Assembly: GCA_903910385.1 (NCBI GenBank)
Contig: CAIVZM010000051.1
Location: 1 to 64,000 of the forward strand
Source: an uncultured Armatimonadota bacterium
Lineage (GTDB): Bacteria > Armatimonadota > Armatimonadia > Armatimonadales > Armatimonadaceae
Length of the DNA stretch: 64,000 nucleotides
Direction: 5' to 3'
Below, piece after piece: positions 42,594-50,677 of this stretch. The first letter of the stretch is position 1. Every line of letters starts with the position of its first letter. The notes beneath the pieces were generated by a model. It searched no databases. It worked only from the letters and a program-made list of their open reading frames with translations, and was not told the DNA's origin. Made by a program: the position numbers and the translations under genes.

Positions 42594-44855
42594 TTAGAAA
42601 TCGAACAGCGCCATTTGCTGTTTGGCGTCTTCTTTCGCTTTGCGTTTGGAGCCGGTGAGAGGTTTGGGGAAAAGTCGTTCGAAGTCCGGCCCGATGGCGG
42701 CTTCGAGACGCTGGGCGAATTTATATAGCTTGGTCTGGTAGTGTTCGACATCTTCGTCGTCGGCATAATCGGAGGCAGGGACAAGCGCCTTATCTTCACG
42801 CTGGTACAACTGGGCGTAGTCACCGACCGCCAGACCCGCCATGGCCCCGGCGCTCCGTTTGCGAGCGGAGCTTGTGAAGGTCTTATCGGTGACCCGCTCT
42901 CTTCGTGAGATTTCTTCAATGCCCAGTTCGCGGTTTTCAATTTGCGCCAGAAGTTCGTAATACAGATTCTCCAGCGCATCCTTTTCGTCGGCGAGCAGTA
43001 GATCCACCGCCTGATTCAGGAAGCGACGACCAAATCGTTCATCGGCGCGAGAGCGCAGGGAAGAACCCTTGAACGTCTTCTTCCCCTCGTGCGTGACCAG
43101 CACATAGTTCTTCGCCTTCAGGGAAAGCATCACCGAGTAACGCCCATCAAAGGCAAGCCGGATACCTTCCGGCAGCGATTTGCCCACTTCCGCCACAAAG
43201 GCGGATTCCAACTCCAGCCCCTCCACACCAGCGGGTGGTTGGAAGTAGACGCCATCGGTATCGATTTCGATAACTTTTGCGCCACGGTCTTCCAGTTCCG
43301 CCGCGATAGATTTCACGATTTCCTGACCGATCTCGGTCACCTTCGCGGCAGCGGCGTAATCGTTGAAATAAAAGGGAGCGCCCAGATAGCCGTAAAAGGA
43401 GTTGATCAACAGCTTGTACGAACCCTGCAAGCCATCGAAGTACCCGGCGCGACGGAAGTCATCCGTCTCCGCCATTTCACGCGCTTTATTTTTGGCGGCG
43501 AGTCGGCGGCGCGTCAATTCCTTGAGAAGCGGTAGAAACAGACCCAGAATGTCGGAGGAGGAGGTGATGCCCCGGGTCAACATAATCGACGGATAAAGTG
43601 ACTCGACATCCGCCTTGACAATGTGATGCAAAACCCCCGCGACTCGCATCTCGGTGTAACCGCCGCCATAAGGGACAGGCGCCTGCTGACGGGCGATAGC
43701 ATGATCGTGCTGTAGATACGCACGAACAAAGATCGAGTTGATTTTCTCGCCGCTCCCCGTCACGGCGACGCTTTGATACACATCCGGGACCATCTGCGTC
43801 TGGTAAAACTCGGTTGGGCAGACCACTTCCGCCAATCGTCGCGTTTCGCGCACATCCGCAATGGCATACGCTGTAACACGTTCCGGGTCGGCTTTCCAGA
43901 GTTGCAGAATGTCCGAACGATCCAGATAAACCCGATCCGGTTCCGCAATATGGTAGTGTTTGGCGACTTCTTTCAGTCCGTAAGAGGAAATCTCCCCTTT
44001 GGCGAGGTCGAAGCGCTGGGTGGCGAAGAGGGTGTCAATGATATGGCGTCCCCAGATGTAATGTCCGGTGAACGGCCGCGTGTTCGCCCCAATCGCACAG
44101 TTCCGCTCCGCGCCGACAGAAAGTTCGGAGCCATCGCGTCCCCAGTTCAGCGTCACCCCTTGCGCCTTCGCTCGCGTCCGAAGCCATGGAAGGTCGAAGG
44201 CGTAGATATTGTGACCTTCGATAACGTCCGGGTCCCACTCCTGTACCAGTTCGTTCAGGCGCAAGAGCATTTCCCGCTCCTCGCCGACAAGGACTTCCTC
44301 ATGCCCTTGATTGTCCGAGCAGGCGATCAGGAAGATACAGGCTCCCGGCGCAACCGGTGACAAATCGGTCGTTTCGATATCCACCTGCATGCGCCGGACA
44401 TCCGGAAACGCCATTCCCTTGAAAAGCGTGCGCCCGGTTCCCAGCAGGAATTGCTTGCTTGCCGATCCGTACGAGAGCATATCTCTTTGCTCCTCGCGCA
44501 GGATTCGCCGACCATCCAGATACGCCCGCCAGGAAGCGAACCGAACCAGATACCTGTAACCGCCGTCTCCCTCCAGAACCGTCACTTCGCTGTCCGGCGC
44601 CGGGCGATCTTCGCGCAAAATGATCCAGGGACGGAATTCCACTTCTTCCGTCGTGGTAGCGCCCGTTTTTTTGTCCCGACGATACAGGACAGCGGTATTT
44701 TCCTTGATTTCGACGGCGACAATACCTGTCGTCGGGTCATCGCCATACAGCGTTCGCTCCATTGCGGCGCGGGTAGCGATTTCCGGGTTGGCATCGGCGG
44801 GAGCGGCAAGGTACTTCCCTGCGCTTTCCGACACTTTAGCGACGGGTGGTTTCAC
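42594..44855 (-). CDS. Family B DNA polymerase with 3'-5' exonuclease and clamp-binding tail
   Basis: 753 residues. Exonuclease motifs: D159/E161 (QVDIETT), N216 to D221 (GHNIYAFD), D334 (YAIADVRE). Polymerase motifs: A is VKADVESLYPSI with D416, B is KLLINSFYGYLG with K481, C is IEIDTDGVYF with D532 and D534. Motif C has Gly where YxDTDS enzymes have Ser. The last residues are QQMALFDF, and QMALF fits the QxxLF beta-clamp-binding consensus, as at the end of E. coli Pol II. All catalytic acids are present, so the enzyme should polymerise and proofread, probably in repair or lesion bypass. It starts at GTG 44855 with a TATAAT box 6 nt upstream. Confidence 0.92.
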   Translation of the reverse strand: MKPPVAKVSESAGKYLAAPADANPEIATRAAMERTLYGDDPTTGIVAVEIKENTAVLYRRDKKTGATTTEEVEFRPWIILREDRPAPDSEVTVLEGDGGYRYLVRFASWRAYLDGRRILREEQRDMLSYGSASKQFLLGTGRTLFKGMAFPDVRRMQVDIETTDLSPVAPGACIFLIACSDNQGHEEVLVGEEREMLLRLNELVQEWDPDVIEGHNIYAFDLPWLRTRAKAQGVTLNWGRDGSELSVGAERNCAIGANTRPFTGHYIWGRHIIDTLFATQRFDLAKGEISSYGLKEVAKHYHIAEPDRVYLDRSDILQLWKADPERVTAYAIADVRETRRLAEVVCPTEFYQTQMVPDVYQSVAVTGSGEKINSIFVRAYLQHDHAIARQQAPVPYGGGYTEMRVAGVLHHIVKADVESLYPSIMLTRGITSSSDILGLFLPLLKELTRRRLAAKNKAREMAETDDFRRAGYFDGLQGSYKLLINSFYGYLGAPFYFNDYAAAAKVTEIGQEIVKSIAAELEDRGAKVIEIDTDGVYFQPPAGVEGLELESAFVAEVGKSLPEGIRLAFDGRYSVMLSLKAKNYVLVTHEGKKTFKGSSLRSRADERFGRRFLNQAVDLLLADEKDALENLYYELLAQIENRELGIEEISRRERVTDKTFTSSARKRSAGAMAGLAVGDYAQLYQREDKALVPASDYADDEDVEHYQTKLYKFAQRLEAAIGPDFERLFPKPLTGSKRKAKEDAKQQMALFDF

Positions 44856-44861
44856 CCTCGG

Positions 44862-44867
44862 ATTATA
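44862..44867 (-). promoter_or_regulatory. Leaderless-type -10 box, DNA polymerase gene
   Basis: Minus-strand TATAAT, a perfect consensus, ends 6 nt (CCGAGG) before GTG 44855, in the 19-bp gap after the transporter gene. Confidence 0.65.
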
Positions 44868-44874
44868 CCGCTTT

Positions 44875-46137
44875 TCAGTGCGGGAGTTCGCTCAGTGATT
44901 CGACACGATCTTTATCTTTTTGCGCCAGAAGCGCCTGTGGCAGGAAAGGAACGACCAGTAATACCAGCGCAGTCGTCCCGGCATTAAGCCAGACCAGATG
45001 CGAAAAAGTCAATCCCAGATGAGTAAACAGCGACGATCCAAGCCAGTCGGAGAGGGAATTGGTCAGATTCCAGACACTCATCATTATGGAGTACCCCAAC
45101 GCCTCGCTTCCCTTTGGGGTTCCTCGCGCCGCCAGATCATAGACGGGTAAAATCGCCAGCGTTTGGGTCGCCCCTTCCAGAGCGGTGATCAATAGCGCCG
45201 TCGTCGCGTTATGGTAAAAGAGGTAAAAGAGCGTGCCGAGTGCGTGGATGACAATGCTGATAACCAGCATCGCCCGCATACTTTGTTTCTGACATGCCTT
45301 ATAGTAAGAACTCGCCGCAATCAGACCGAAAAGCGCCCCGACCAGAGTCAGCATGCCGAGGAAGGGCTTGGAAAATCCCAACGTGTCCGTTTGATAAAAC
45401 AAAAGCGGCGTTCCGAATCCGGGCGCTGCGGCGATCAGAAAAATCATTCCCGCCGCCGCCAGAACAATCTTGCTGTCCACCAATCCTTTCAACTGCCGCC
45501 CCGCGTCTTTCCATACCTGCGGGTTTGGCTTTGCGTTTCCCGGTTCCCTCATAAAAAACCAGACCAGAGGTATCAGAGCGAAATGCAGGGAAGCGGAACC
45601 GACCATAGTGACAATCAGTGGCATGGTCGCCAGCCAACCGCCCAGCGGTCCGCCCGCCAGAGTCCCGACGCGGAACATCGCGATGCGCTGGGCGGTCAGT
45701 CGCCCTGCCGCCTGATAGCGTTGCGCCGCCTCGACCATAACTCCGCCGAGAGTCGTACTGATCACCATGACCATACTATAGGTCAGAGCGAAGGTCACCA
45801 GCATCACATAGTACTCCCGGGGAACAATCCCCAGAATCAGCCAGCCGATCCCGCAAAGGAACAAGCTTCCCAGCAAATACCAGCGGCGGCGCGTCCCGAA
45901 AAGCGGAACGCTATCGATAAAGACGCCCGCCAGCGGCTTGATGTAATTGGTGAAGACCCCCAGAGCGAAGAACGCGGAAATCTGTTGCGCATTCAGTTTC
46001 AGTTCATCTTTCAGGACGAACTTCAGGGGCAAATCATAGATAGCGTAAGCGATATTGGTCAGACCCCAGCATAAAGCCAGAATCAGGGCCATACGAGGGA
46101 AATCGGAAGCAGGTTGCGGCTGGTCCTTCGTGGACAT
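44875..46137 (-). CDS. MFS transporter of the BT1 (folate/biopterin) type
   Basis: 420 residues with about 12 hydrophobic helices. LKFVLKDELKLNAQQISAFF, then IKPLAGVFIDSVPLFGTRRR, matches the N-terminal signature of the BT1 family known from cyanobacteria, plants and Leishmania (KPxxGxxSDxxPxxGxRRR). The substrate could be a folate or pterin, but bacterial members are poorly characterised and sugar or peptidoglycan-fragment transport cannot be excluded. ATG 46137 lies 5 nt after a perfect TATAAT box. Confidence 0.8.
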   Translation of the reverse strand: MSTKDQPQPASDFPRMALILALCWGLTNIAYAIYDLPLKFVLKDELKLNAQQISAFFALGVFTNYIKPLAGVFIDSVPLFGTRRRWYLLGSLFLCGIGWLILGIVPREYYVMLVTFALTYSMVMVISTTLGGVMVEAAQRYQAAGRLTAQRIAMFRVGTLAGGPLGGWLATMPLIVTMVGSASLHFALIPLVWFFMREPGNAKPNPQVWKDAGRQLKGLVDSKIVLAAAGMIFLIAAAPGFGTPLLFYQTDTLGFSKPFLGMLTLVGALFGLIAASSYYKACQKQSMRAMLVISIVIHALGTLFYLFYHNATTALLITALEGATQTLAILPVYDLAARGTPKGSEALGYSIMMSVWNLTNSLSDWLGSSLFTHLGLTFSHLVWLNAGTTALVLLVVPFLPQALLAQKDKDRVESLSELPH

Positions 46138-46142
46138 AGGGC

Positions 46143-46148
46143 ATTATA
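46143..46148 (-). promoter_or_regulatory. Leaderless-type -10 box, transporter gene
   Basis: Minus-strand TATAAT ends 5 nt (GCCCT) before ATG 46137; no ribosome site is seen between them. Confidence 0.62.
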
Positions 46149-46217
46149 CACGTATTCGCCCGTTTGCCATCATCCTATTTCCCCACTTTTTTCGATGGCG
46201 GCGCTGATCCATCACGA

Positions 46218-47363
46218 CTATTTCGGTAATAGGGGACGATCCGCCAGCTCCCGGAAATCGGGCATCCGAATCGGAACGCCGCCATTTTGCAGGGAGAGAG
46301 TGGAAAGCAGTCCTGCCGCCGTCCACTCCAGAGCGTCATAGATATCTGTCGCTGGCGGGGCTTCGCCACGACAGGCGCGGACAAAATCGCGGGCGACAAA
46401 GTAATCGCCGCCGCCATGCCCCGCCTTGAGAATCTCCTCGGTCGGGTTTTTCCAATCCTCGGGCAGGTGTTCATTGAAGTCTGCGAGGGGCTGCCACTGA
46501 CGGTGATCGCCGTCCTTCGATTCGCCGATCCAGATATGCCCGCTCTGGTTTTCCAGCCGCGACGCTTCATACACGCCGCCGACGCCTTGCAGGGAATAGT
46601 AAGTCATGTGATGCGGTCGGTTGCTCATCATGTCCACCCGGATTTTGATGAGTTTGCCGCTTTTGAGTTTGCACAGGAGGATGGTCGTATCGTCATGGGG
46701 ATGCTCCCGATCCGTATGGATTCCCGTTCCCAGACAGACAACACTCTCGATACGCTCATGAGCATCAACCGCCTTGAACCACTGCATGACCGGTCCGAGG
46801 CTGTGTGTCGGGTAGGTGGAGCCGGGCGTTCCCACCTGCCAGTAGTAGCGCCAGGTCGGGGAACCATCCGGGTAATGGTGAAGATTCCGCACTTCATGCA
46901 GATACTCCCCTTCCCCGAAATACAGTTCGCCGAAAAGCCCCTTTCGGCACATCTCCCGAATGAGAACATTGGATTTGATATAGCAGTAGTTTTCCGCCAT
47001 CGCGTAGACGACGCCACGTTTCGATGCCGCTTCCGCCGCATGGAGCAGGCGCCAGCATTCGTCCATAGAGACGCAGGCAGTCACTTCGCTCAGGACATGC
47101 TTTCCGGCGTTCAGGGCGGTAATGGACTGCGAAGTGTGCCACTGCATCGGGGTCGAAACGACCACGGCGTCCACCGCATCCAGCATCGCCTCATAATCGG
47201 TGAACCGACCCGTCGCCGGGATTCCAAGTTCCTCCGCCTGCCTGTCCAGCGCCGTTGCGTCCACATTGCAAAGAGCGGCCAATTCAACCCCGGGAATGGC
47301 GCGTAACGCCCCGGCGAACGCGCGACCTCGTTGCCCTGCAATACCAATCCTCAAATGATCCAT
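46218..47363 (-). CDS. Gfo/Idh/MocA-family oxidoreductase
   Basis: 381 residues. The N-terminal Rossmann motif is RIGIAGQRGRAFAGAL, followed by VVVSTPMQWHTSQSITALNAGKHVLSE, where the family EKP motif reads SEV. The catalytic-domain helix contains YPTHSLGPVMQWF, with the conserved His. It probably oxidises or epimerises a sugar or inositol derivative with NAD(P). The lost Lys of EKP is notable, since this residue usually takes part in catalysis. ATG 47363 has a TATAAT box exactly 6 nt upstream; an ORF start at 47405 lies inside a decayed gene and is not supported. Confidence 0.86.
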   Translation of the reverse strand: MDHLRIGIAGQRGRAFAGALRAIPGVELAALCNVDATALDRQAEELGIPATGRFTDYEAMLDAVDAVVVSTPMQWHTSQSITALNAGKHVLSEVTACVSMDECWRLLHAAEAASKRGVVYAMAENYCYIKSNVLIREMCRKGLFGELYFGEGEYLHEVRNLHHYPDGSPTWRYYWQVGTPGSTYPTHSLGPVMQWFKAVDAHERIESVVCLGTGIHTDREHPHDDTTILLCKLKSGKLIKIRVDMMSNRPHHMTYYSLQGVGGVYEASRLENQSGHIWIGESKDGDHRQWQPLADFNEHLPEDWKNPTEEILKAGHGGGDYFVARDFVRACRGEAPPATDIYDALEWTAAGLLSTLSLQNGGVPIRMPDFRELADRPLLPK

Positions 47364-47369
47364 ATCGTC

Positions 47370-47375
47370 ATTATA
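47370..47375 (-). promoter_or_regulatory. Leaderless-type -10 box, Gfo/Idh/MocA gene
   Basis: Minus-strand TATAAT ends 6 nt (GACGAT) before ATG 47363. It also contains the TAA that closes the last reading frame of the upstream pseudogene. Confidence 0.65.
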
Positions 47376-47668
47376 GACCGGAATCGACTCCCCGGCGGTC
47401 CTCATTTTTTCGCTTCCGACGATGCAGATGGACTTTGTACGGTTCGTCCCGTATTAATAGCGGCGGTAAATTCGGAACAAGCGAGGCGATGAACCCGGAA
47501 ATGTCTTTCAGAAGGAAGTCATCGGTGACCACAACCCATTAATCGATATCACTCAGGGCATCTCCGTTTTCGCGCCCCAACGATGCGGTCGTCCCTTTGT
47601 AAAGCATTGACCAGACATTCTAAAAGAGCGTTGCGCTCCGTTGCACGCGCCCATTCAGTTCGAGTCAT
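47371..47668 (-). pseudogene. Decayed MNT-type nucleotidyltransferase
   Basis: From ATG 47668 the first frame reads MTRTEWARATERNALLEC through LQRDDRIVGA. The reading then moves to another frame as RENGDALSDID, hits an in-frame TAA (47541-47539), and continues WVVVTDDFLLKDISGFIASL to a TAA at 47373. SDID then WVVV is the metal-binding strand of MNT-type nucleotidyltransferases (GSxxRGxxxxSDxD). The GS part and a few residues before it appear deleted at the frameshift (about 47565-47575). So it has a small deletion with frameshift plus a nonsense codon and cannot make a full enzyme. What it once modified is unknown. Confidence 0.7.
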
Positions 47669-47729
47669 GGAACTCAGTTCCCTTTCAACGCTCTGTGTTA
47701 TTACTTATCTAGCGCGGAAGAGTTCGAAA

Positions 47730-48611
47730 TTAAAGACCAATACGCGAGCGGAACTTTGGTGAGCCTTGCGCCCCTTCGATACGTAAATGAAATAACGCCC
47801 CCGCCAGAATACCATCGCTGTCGCGCATCTGTCCACCAGCAGTGGTGGCATAGATATCGGTCATGTCATCGCCGGCAAAGATCAGGCAGGACACCTTCTT
47901 GACCGGAAACATGACATGAAGCGTTTCCTGCCCTTCCGGGTTATAACGTACGATCCGGCTGCCATCCCAGCGAGCGGACCAGACATTACCATCCACATCG
48001 GTGGTCATACCATCCGGACGACCTTCGCCCTCTTTCGATTTGGCAAAAACGCGACGATTCGTGATGTTGCCGGTCGCGCGATTATAATCATACAGATAAA
48101 TCTCATGCGCACGTGTATCGGTATGGTACATCCGCTTCAAATCGCGAGTAAAGCCCATGCCGTTGGAAGTTCCGACATCCTCAACGACCATAAGGAGGTT
48201 CCCATCGGGATCGAGGCGATACAGGCGCCCCTTGCGATCCGCAGTCGACATCGTTCCGCAGAAAACGCGTCCTTCTGGATCCGCATTCACATCATTGAAA
48301 CGCGAATCACGCTCGGTAGGAATCTCGTCCAGAATCGTCTTGACGATTTTGCCGTCACGCCAGACACGCACAGCCCCGCGCGCGCCAAAAAGAAGCAGGG
48401 AGCCATCGATCTGTAATGTCATGCCGCCGACGGGTTCGCCCTCGTAGACAGTAGCGCTTTCTCCGGTCGCCGGGTCATAGCGGTAGATTTTACCGTTCGG
48501 AATATCCGACCAATAGACCTTGCGCTCCTCCGGATGCCACAGTGGCGCTTCCCCGGTGTTACAAGGATAATCGGCGACGGGTTGAGGCGTGTCTGTGTTG
48601 AGAATCTCCAT
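47730..48611 (-). CDS. SMP-30/gluconolactonase-type lactonase
   Basis: 293 residues forming a six-bladed propeller. Metal ligands are recognisable: Glu in NTGEAPLWHP, Asn in RFNDVNADPEG, Asn in GTSNGMGFT and Asp in GRPDGMTTDVDGNVW. The family hydrolyses sugar lactones and other lactones in a divalent-metal-dependent way. It may act after the Gfo/Idh/MocA dehydrogenase, which lies downstream, since such dehydrogenases can produce lactones (inference). Its promoter has a palindrome over the -35 region, pointing to a dedicated repressor. ATG 48611 is 8 nt after TACAAT. Confidence 0.9.
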   Translation of the reverse strand: MEILNTDTPQPVADYPCNTGEAPLWHPEERKVYWSDIPNGKIYRYDPATGESATVYEGEPVGGMTLQIDGSLLLFGARGAVRVWRDGKIVKTILDEIPTERDSRFNDVNADPEGRVFCGTMSTADRKGRLYRLDPDGNLLMVVEDVGTSNGMGFTRDLKRMYHTDTRAHEIYLYDYNRATGNITNRRVFAKSKEGEGRPDGMTTDVDGNVWSARWDGSRIVRYNPEGQETLHVMFPVKKVSCLIFAGDDMTDIYATTAGGQMRDSDGILAGALFHLRIEGAQGSPKFRSRIGL

Positions 48612-48619
48612 AGGGCTCT

Positions 48620-48648
48620 ATTGTAACCGAAAGAAAACATTTGTTCAA
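48620..48648 (-). promoter_or_regulatory. SMP-30 gene promoter, near-leaderless
   Basis: Minus-strand TTGAAC (48648-48643) and TACAAT (48625-48620) are 17 bp apart. The -10 box ends 8 nt (AGAGCCCT) before ATG 48611. Confidence 0.65.
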
Positions 48649-48657
48649 GCGAACAAA
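48640..48657. promoter_or_regulatory. Operator-like palindrome over the SMP-30 -35 element
   Basis: TTTGTTC-aagc-GAACAAA is a perfect 7-4-7 inverted repeat that contains the -35 hexamer of the lactonase promoter. A bound repressor would exclude RNA polymerase. The regulator is not identifiable from the window. Confidence 0.55.
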
Positions 48658-48666
48658 CAAAGACAT

Positions 48667-48694
48667 GGAGGCATCCTGCCTCCTGCCCTTTTTT
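48667..48694 (+). terminator. Hairpin with T-run, plus-strand orientation
   Basis: GGAGGCA-tcc-TGCCTCC is followed within six bases by TTTTTT. Its T-run lies on the plus strand, where no gene runs into it, so its role is unclear. On the minus strand the same stem lies about 150 nt after the recN stop and could help end that transcript. Confidence 0.4.
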
Positions 48695-48840
48695 GTTTAC
48701 GTATTTATTAACTCACCACATACCCACAACAGCGGCTACCCTCCAGACGCCAGGGAGCGGCGGGAGCCGTAGCAGGGGAAGGAACCAGCTTCTCCTTATT
48801 TTCCGCGAGAAATAGCAGGTTTTATAGGGTAATCGTCACT

Positions 48841-50568
48841 TTAGTTAGCGGTAAGCATTTCACGCGCGGTCTGGAGGACTGATTCAGAACGACGACCGCC
48901 CAGCATCCGCGCAATTTCTTCCACGCGCGTTTCCGGATCGAGCGCCGTGACGCCTACCAGGGTGCGCCCCAAACCATTTTTACCTTCCGTGCGCTTCTCG
49001 ATGAAGAAATGTCGATCACCACGAGCGGCGATGGATGCCAGATGGGTAATACAGAATATCTGCACATCCCGCGAAAGCGCAGCAAGCTTTTCCGCCAGCG
49101 CCACCCCGGTGCGTCCGCCGATTCCCGTATCGATTTCATCGAAAATCAGCGTAGGAACGGCGTAGGTTCGCGATAGGACTGACTTCAAAGCGAGCATTAC
49201 ACGAGAAATTTCACCACCGGAGGCGATTTTCGCCAGCGGCTTCAGAGGTTCGCCGGGATTGGGAGAGATCAGGAATTCAATGTTGTCCGCCCCGTTGCCG
49301 TTAGGCTCTCGTGGTTCGATCGACACCGCGAATCGCGTCGCCGTCATCGCGAGATCCGCAAGCTCGCTTTTAACCGCTTTCGCGAACGGTTCCGCCGCCT
49401 TTTTCCGAACGGCGGTAAGCGCGGCGGCGCGACGGGCAAGCTCTTCTCGCGCTTTCGTTACCGCTTCCTGCAGTTCAGCGACCCGCGTTTCAGCGTTTTC
49501 CAGAGTATCCAGCCGCGCTCCGATCTCCTCCCGATAGCGTAGGACATCTTCAACGGTCTCGCCGTACTTCCGCTTGAGCGTTTTGAGCGTATCGAGCCGG
49601 GTCTGAATCTCTTCTAAACGTTCTGCATTGAACTCGATACCGTCACGGTAAGCGCGAACTTCACGGGCGGCATCCTCGGCGGCGTAGAGGGCGTTTTGCA
49701 AGACTTCCAGTAACGGCGTCAGTTGCTCATCCCATTTGACCGCATGCTCGATTTCCGTTACCGCCTTGCGTAACCCTTCTGTCGCGCCGCCCGTAACTAC
49801 GGACGCCGCCGCTCGTCGTCCAGTACGTTCTCCTGTCTCTTCGGCGCCGCCCGCCAGTGCGCTGTAGGCGGTCGCTGATACCAGATGCAGTTTTTCGGCG
49901 CTCGCCAATCGTAACAGTTCGGCGCTTAAGGCTTCGTCTTCGTCAGGCTTCGGGGCGGCGGCGTCGATCTCATCACGTTGAAAAGCTAGCAAATCCAGAT
50001 TTCGGGCGCGTTCACGGGCGTCCTGCTGCAGTTGTGTCAATTCACGGGATGCCGCTTGCGCCGCCTGATAGGCTTCCGCTACGGCGGTTTTCAGAGGAGT
50101 GATTTTCGCGCCCGCCCAGGAATCAAGAATTTCGCCATGATGCGACACATTCAACAGGGATTGATGCTGGTGTTGCCCATGGATATCGACGAGAGCGTCT
50201 CCGAGGATTTTGAGTATGCCGACAGTGCTTGGTCGTCCGTTGATCCGCACCGCTGATTTTCCGGCGACCGACAGCTCACGCGAAAGGATCAGAACGCCGT
50301 CTTCCACCTCGACTCCTGCCGTTTCGATCGCTTTTTGCAATCGATCATCCGGGGAATCAATGGTAAAAACCGCCTCTACACGGGTTTTTTCCGCGCCATG
50401 GCGTATCGCTTCCGCTCCCGTGCGCTCGCCCAGAGCCATTCCCAGAGCGTCCATCAGAATGGATTTTCCTGCGCCTGTTTCGCCGGTCAGCAGGTTAAGC
50501 CCCGCTCCGAAATTCAGACGCAATTTCTCCACCAGCGCAAAATTTTCGACAGAAAGTTCGGTCAACAT
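48841..50568 (-). CDS. recN: DNA repair protein RecN
   Basis: 575 residues. SMC-like ATPase: Walker A LLTGETGAGKSILMDALG near residue 27, a central coiled coil (about residues 165-400, many Ala/Glu/Arg heptads) and a C-terminal half with LKPLAKIASGGEISRVMLAL (signature) and LIFDEIDTGIGGRTG (Walker B). RecN holds broken DNA ends together during double-strand-break repair. Start ATG 50568 lies about 67 nt after a TTGCAT-18-TATAAT promoter whose -35 is overlapped by a dyad, consistent with damage-regulated expression. Confidence 0.96.
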   Translation of the reverse strand: MLTELSVENFALVEKLRLNFGAGLNLLTGETGAGKSILMDALGMALGERTGAEAIRHGAEKTRVEAVFTIDSPDDRLQKAIETAGVEVEDGVLILSRELSVAGKSAVRINGRPSTVGILKILGDALVDIHGQHQHQSLLNVSHHGEILDSWAGAKITPLKTAVAEAYQAAQAASRELTQLQQDARERARNLDLLAFQRDEIDAAAPKPDEDEALSAELLRLASAEKLHLVSATAYSALAGGAEETGERTGRRAAASVVTGGATEGLRKAVTEIEHAVKWDEQLTPLLEVLQNALYAAEDAAREVRAYRDGIEFNAERLEEIQTRLDTLKTLKRKYGETVEDVLRYREEIGARLDTLENAETRVAELQEAVTKAREELARRAAALTAVRKKAAEPFAKAVKSELADLAMTATRFAVSIEPREPNGNGADNIEFLISPNPGEPLKPLAKIASGGEISRVMLALKSVLSRTYAVPTLIFDEIDTGIGGRTGVALAEKLAALSRDVQIFCITHLASIAARGDRHFFIEKRTEGKNGLGRTLVGVTALDPETRVEEIARMLGGRRSESVLQTAREMLTAN

Positions 50569-50634
50569 AATCGGTCGGCGACATCGGGACTTGCAGTGGC
50601 GGACGCTTGTACACGCCCTATTTCACCTGCTCTA

Positions 50635-50676
50635 ATTATATCCGGCGTAACGGCACAGATGCAAATGATTGTTTGC
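50635..50676 (-). promoter_or_regulatory. recN promoter with overlapping dyad
   Basis: Minus-strand TTGCAT (50664-50659) and TATAAT (50640-50635) are 18 bp apart. GCAAA-tgattg-TTTGC (50661-50676) is a 5-6-5 inverted repeat overlapping the -35. It could be the binding site of an SOS-type repressor; no LexA gene is in the window to compare. Confidence 0.6.
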
Positions 50677-50677
50677 T

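Noticed and set aside
45211-46074. 287-codon plus-strand frame
   Set aside because: Antisense to the transporter gene; its His/Gln/Arg-rich product is typical of a complement frame of a membrane protein.
47255-47542. Plus-strand frame over the gap before the lactonase gene
   Set aside because: It runs across the decayed nucleotidyltransferase and the 5' end of the Gfo/Idh/MocA gene; the minus strand explains the region better.
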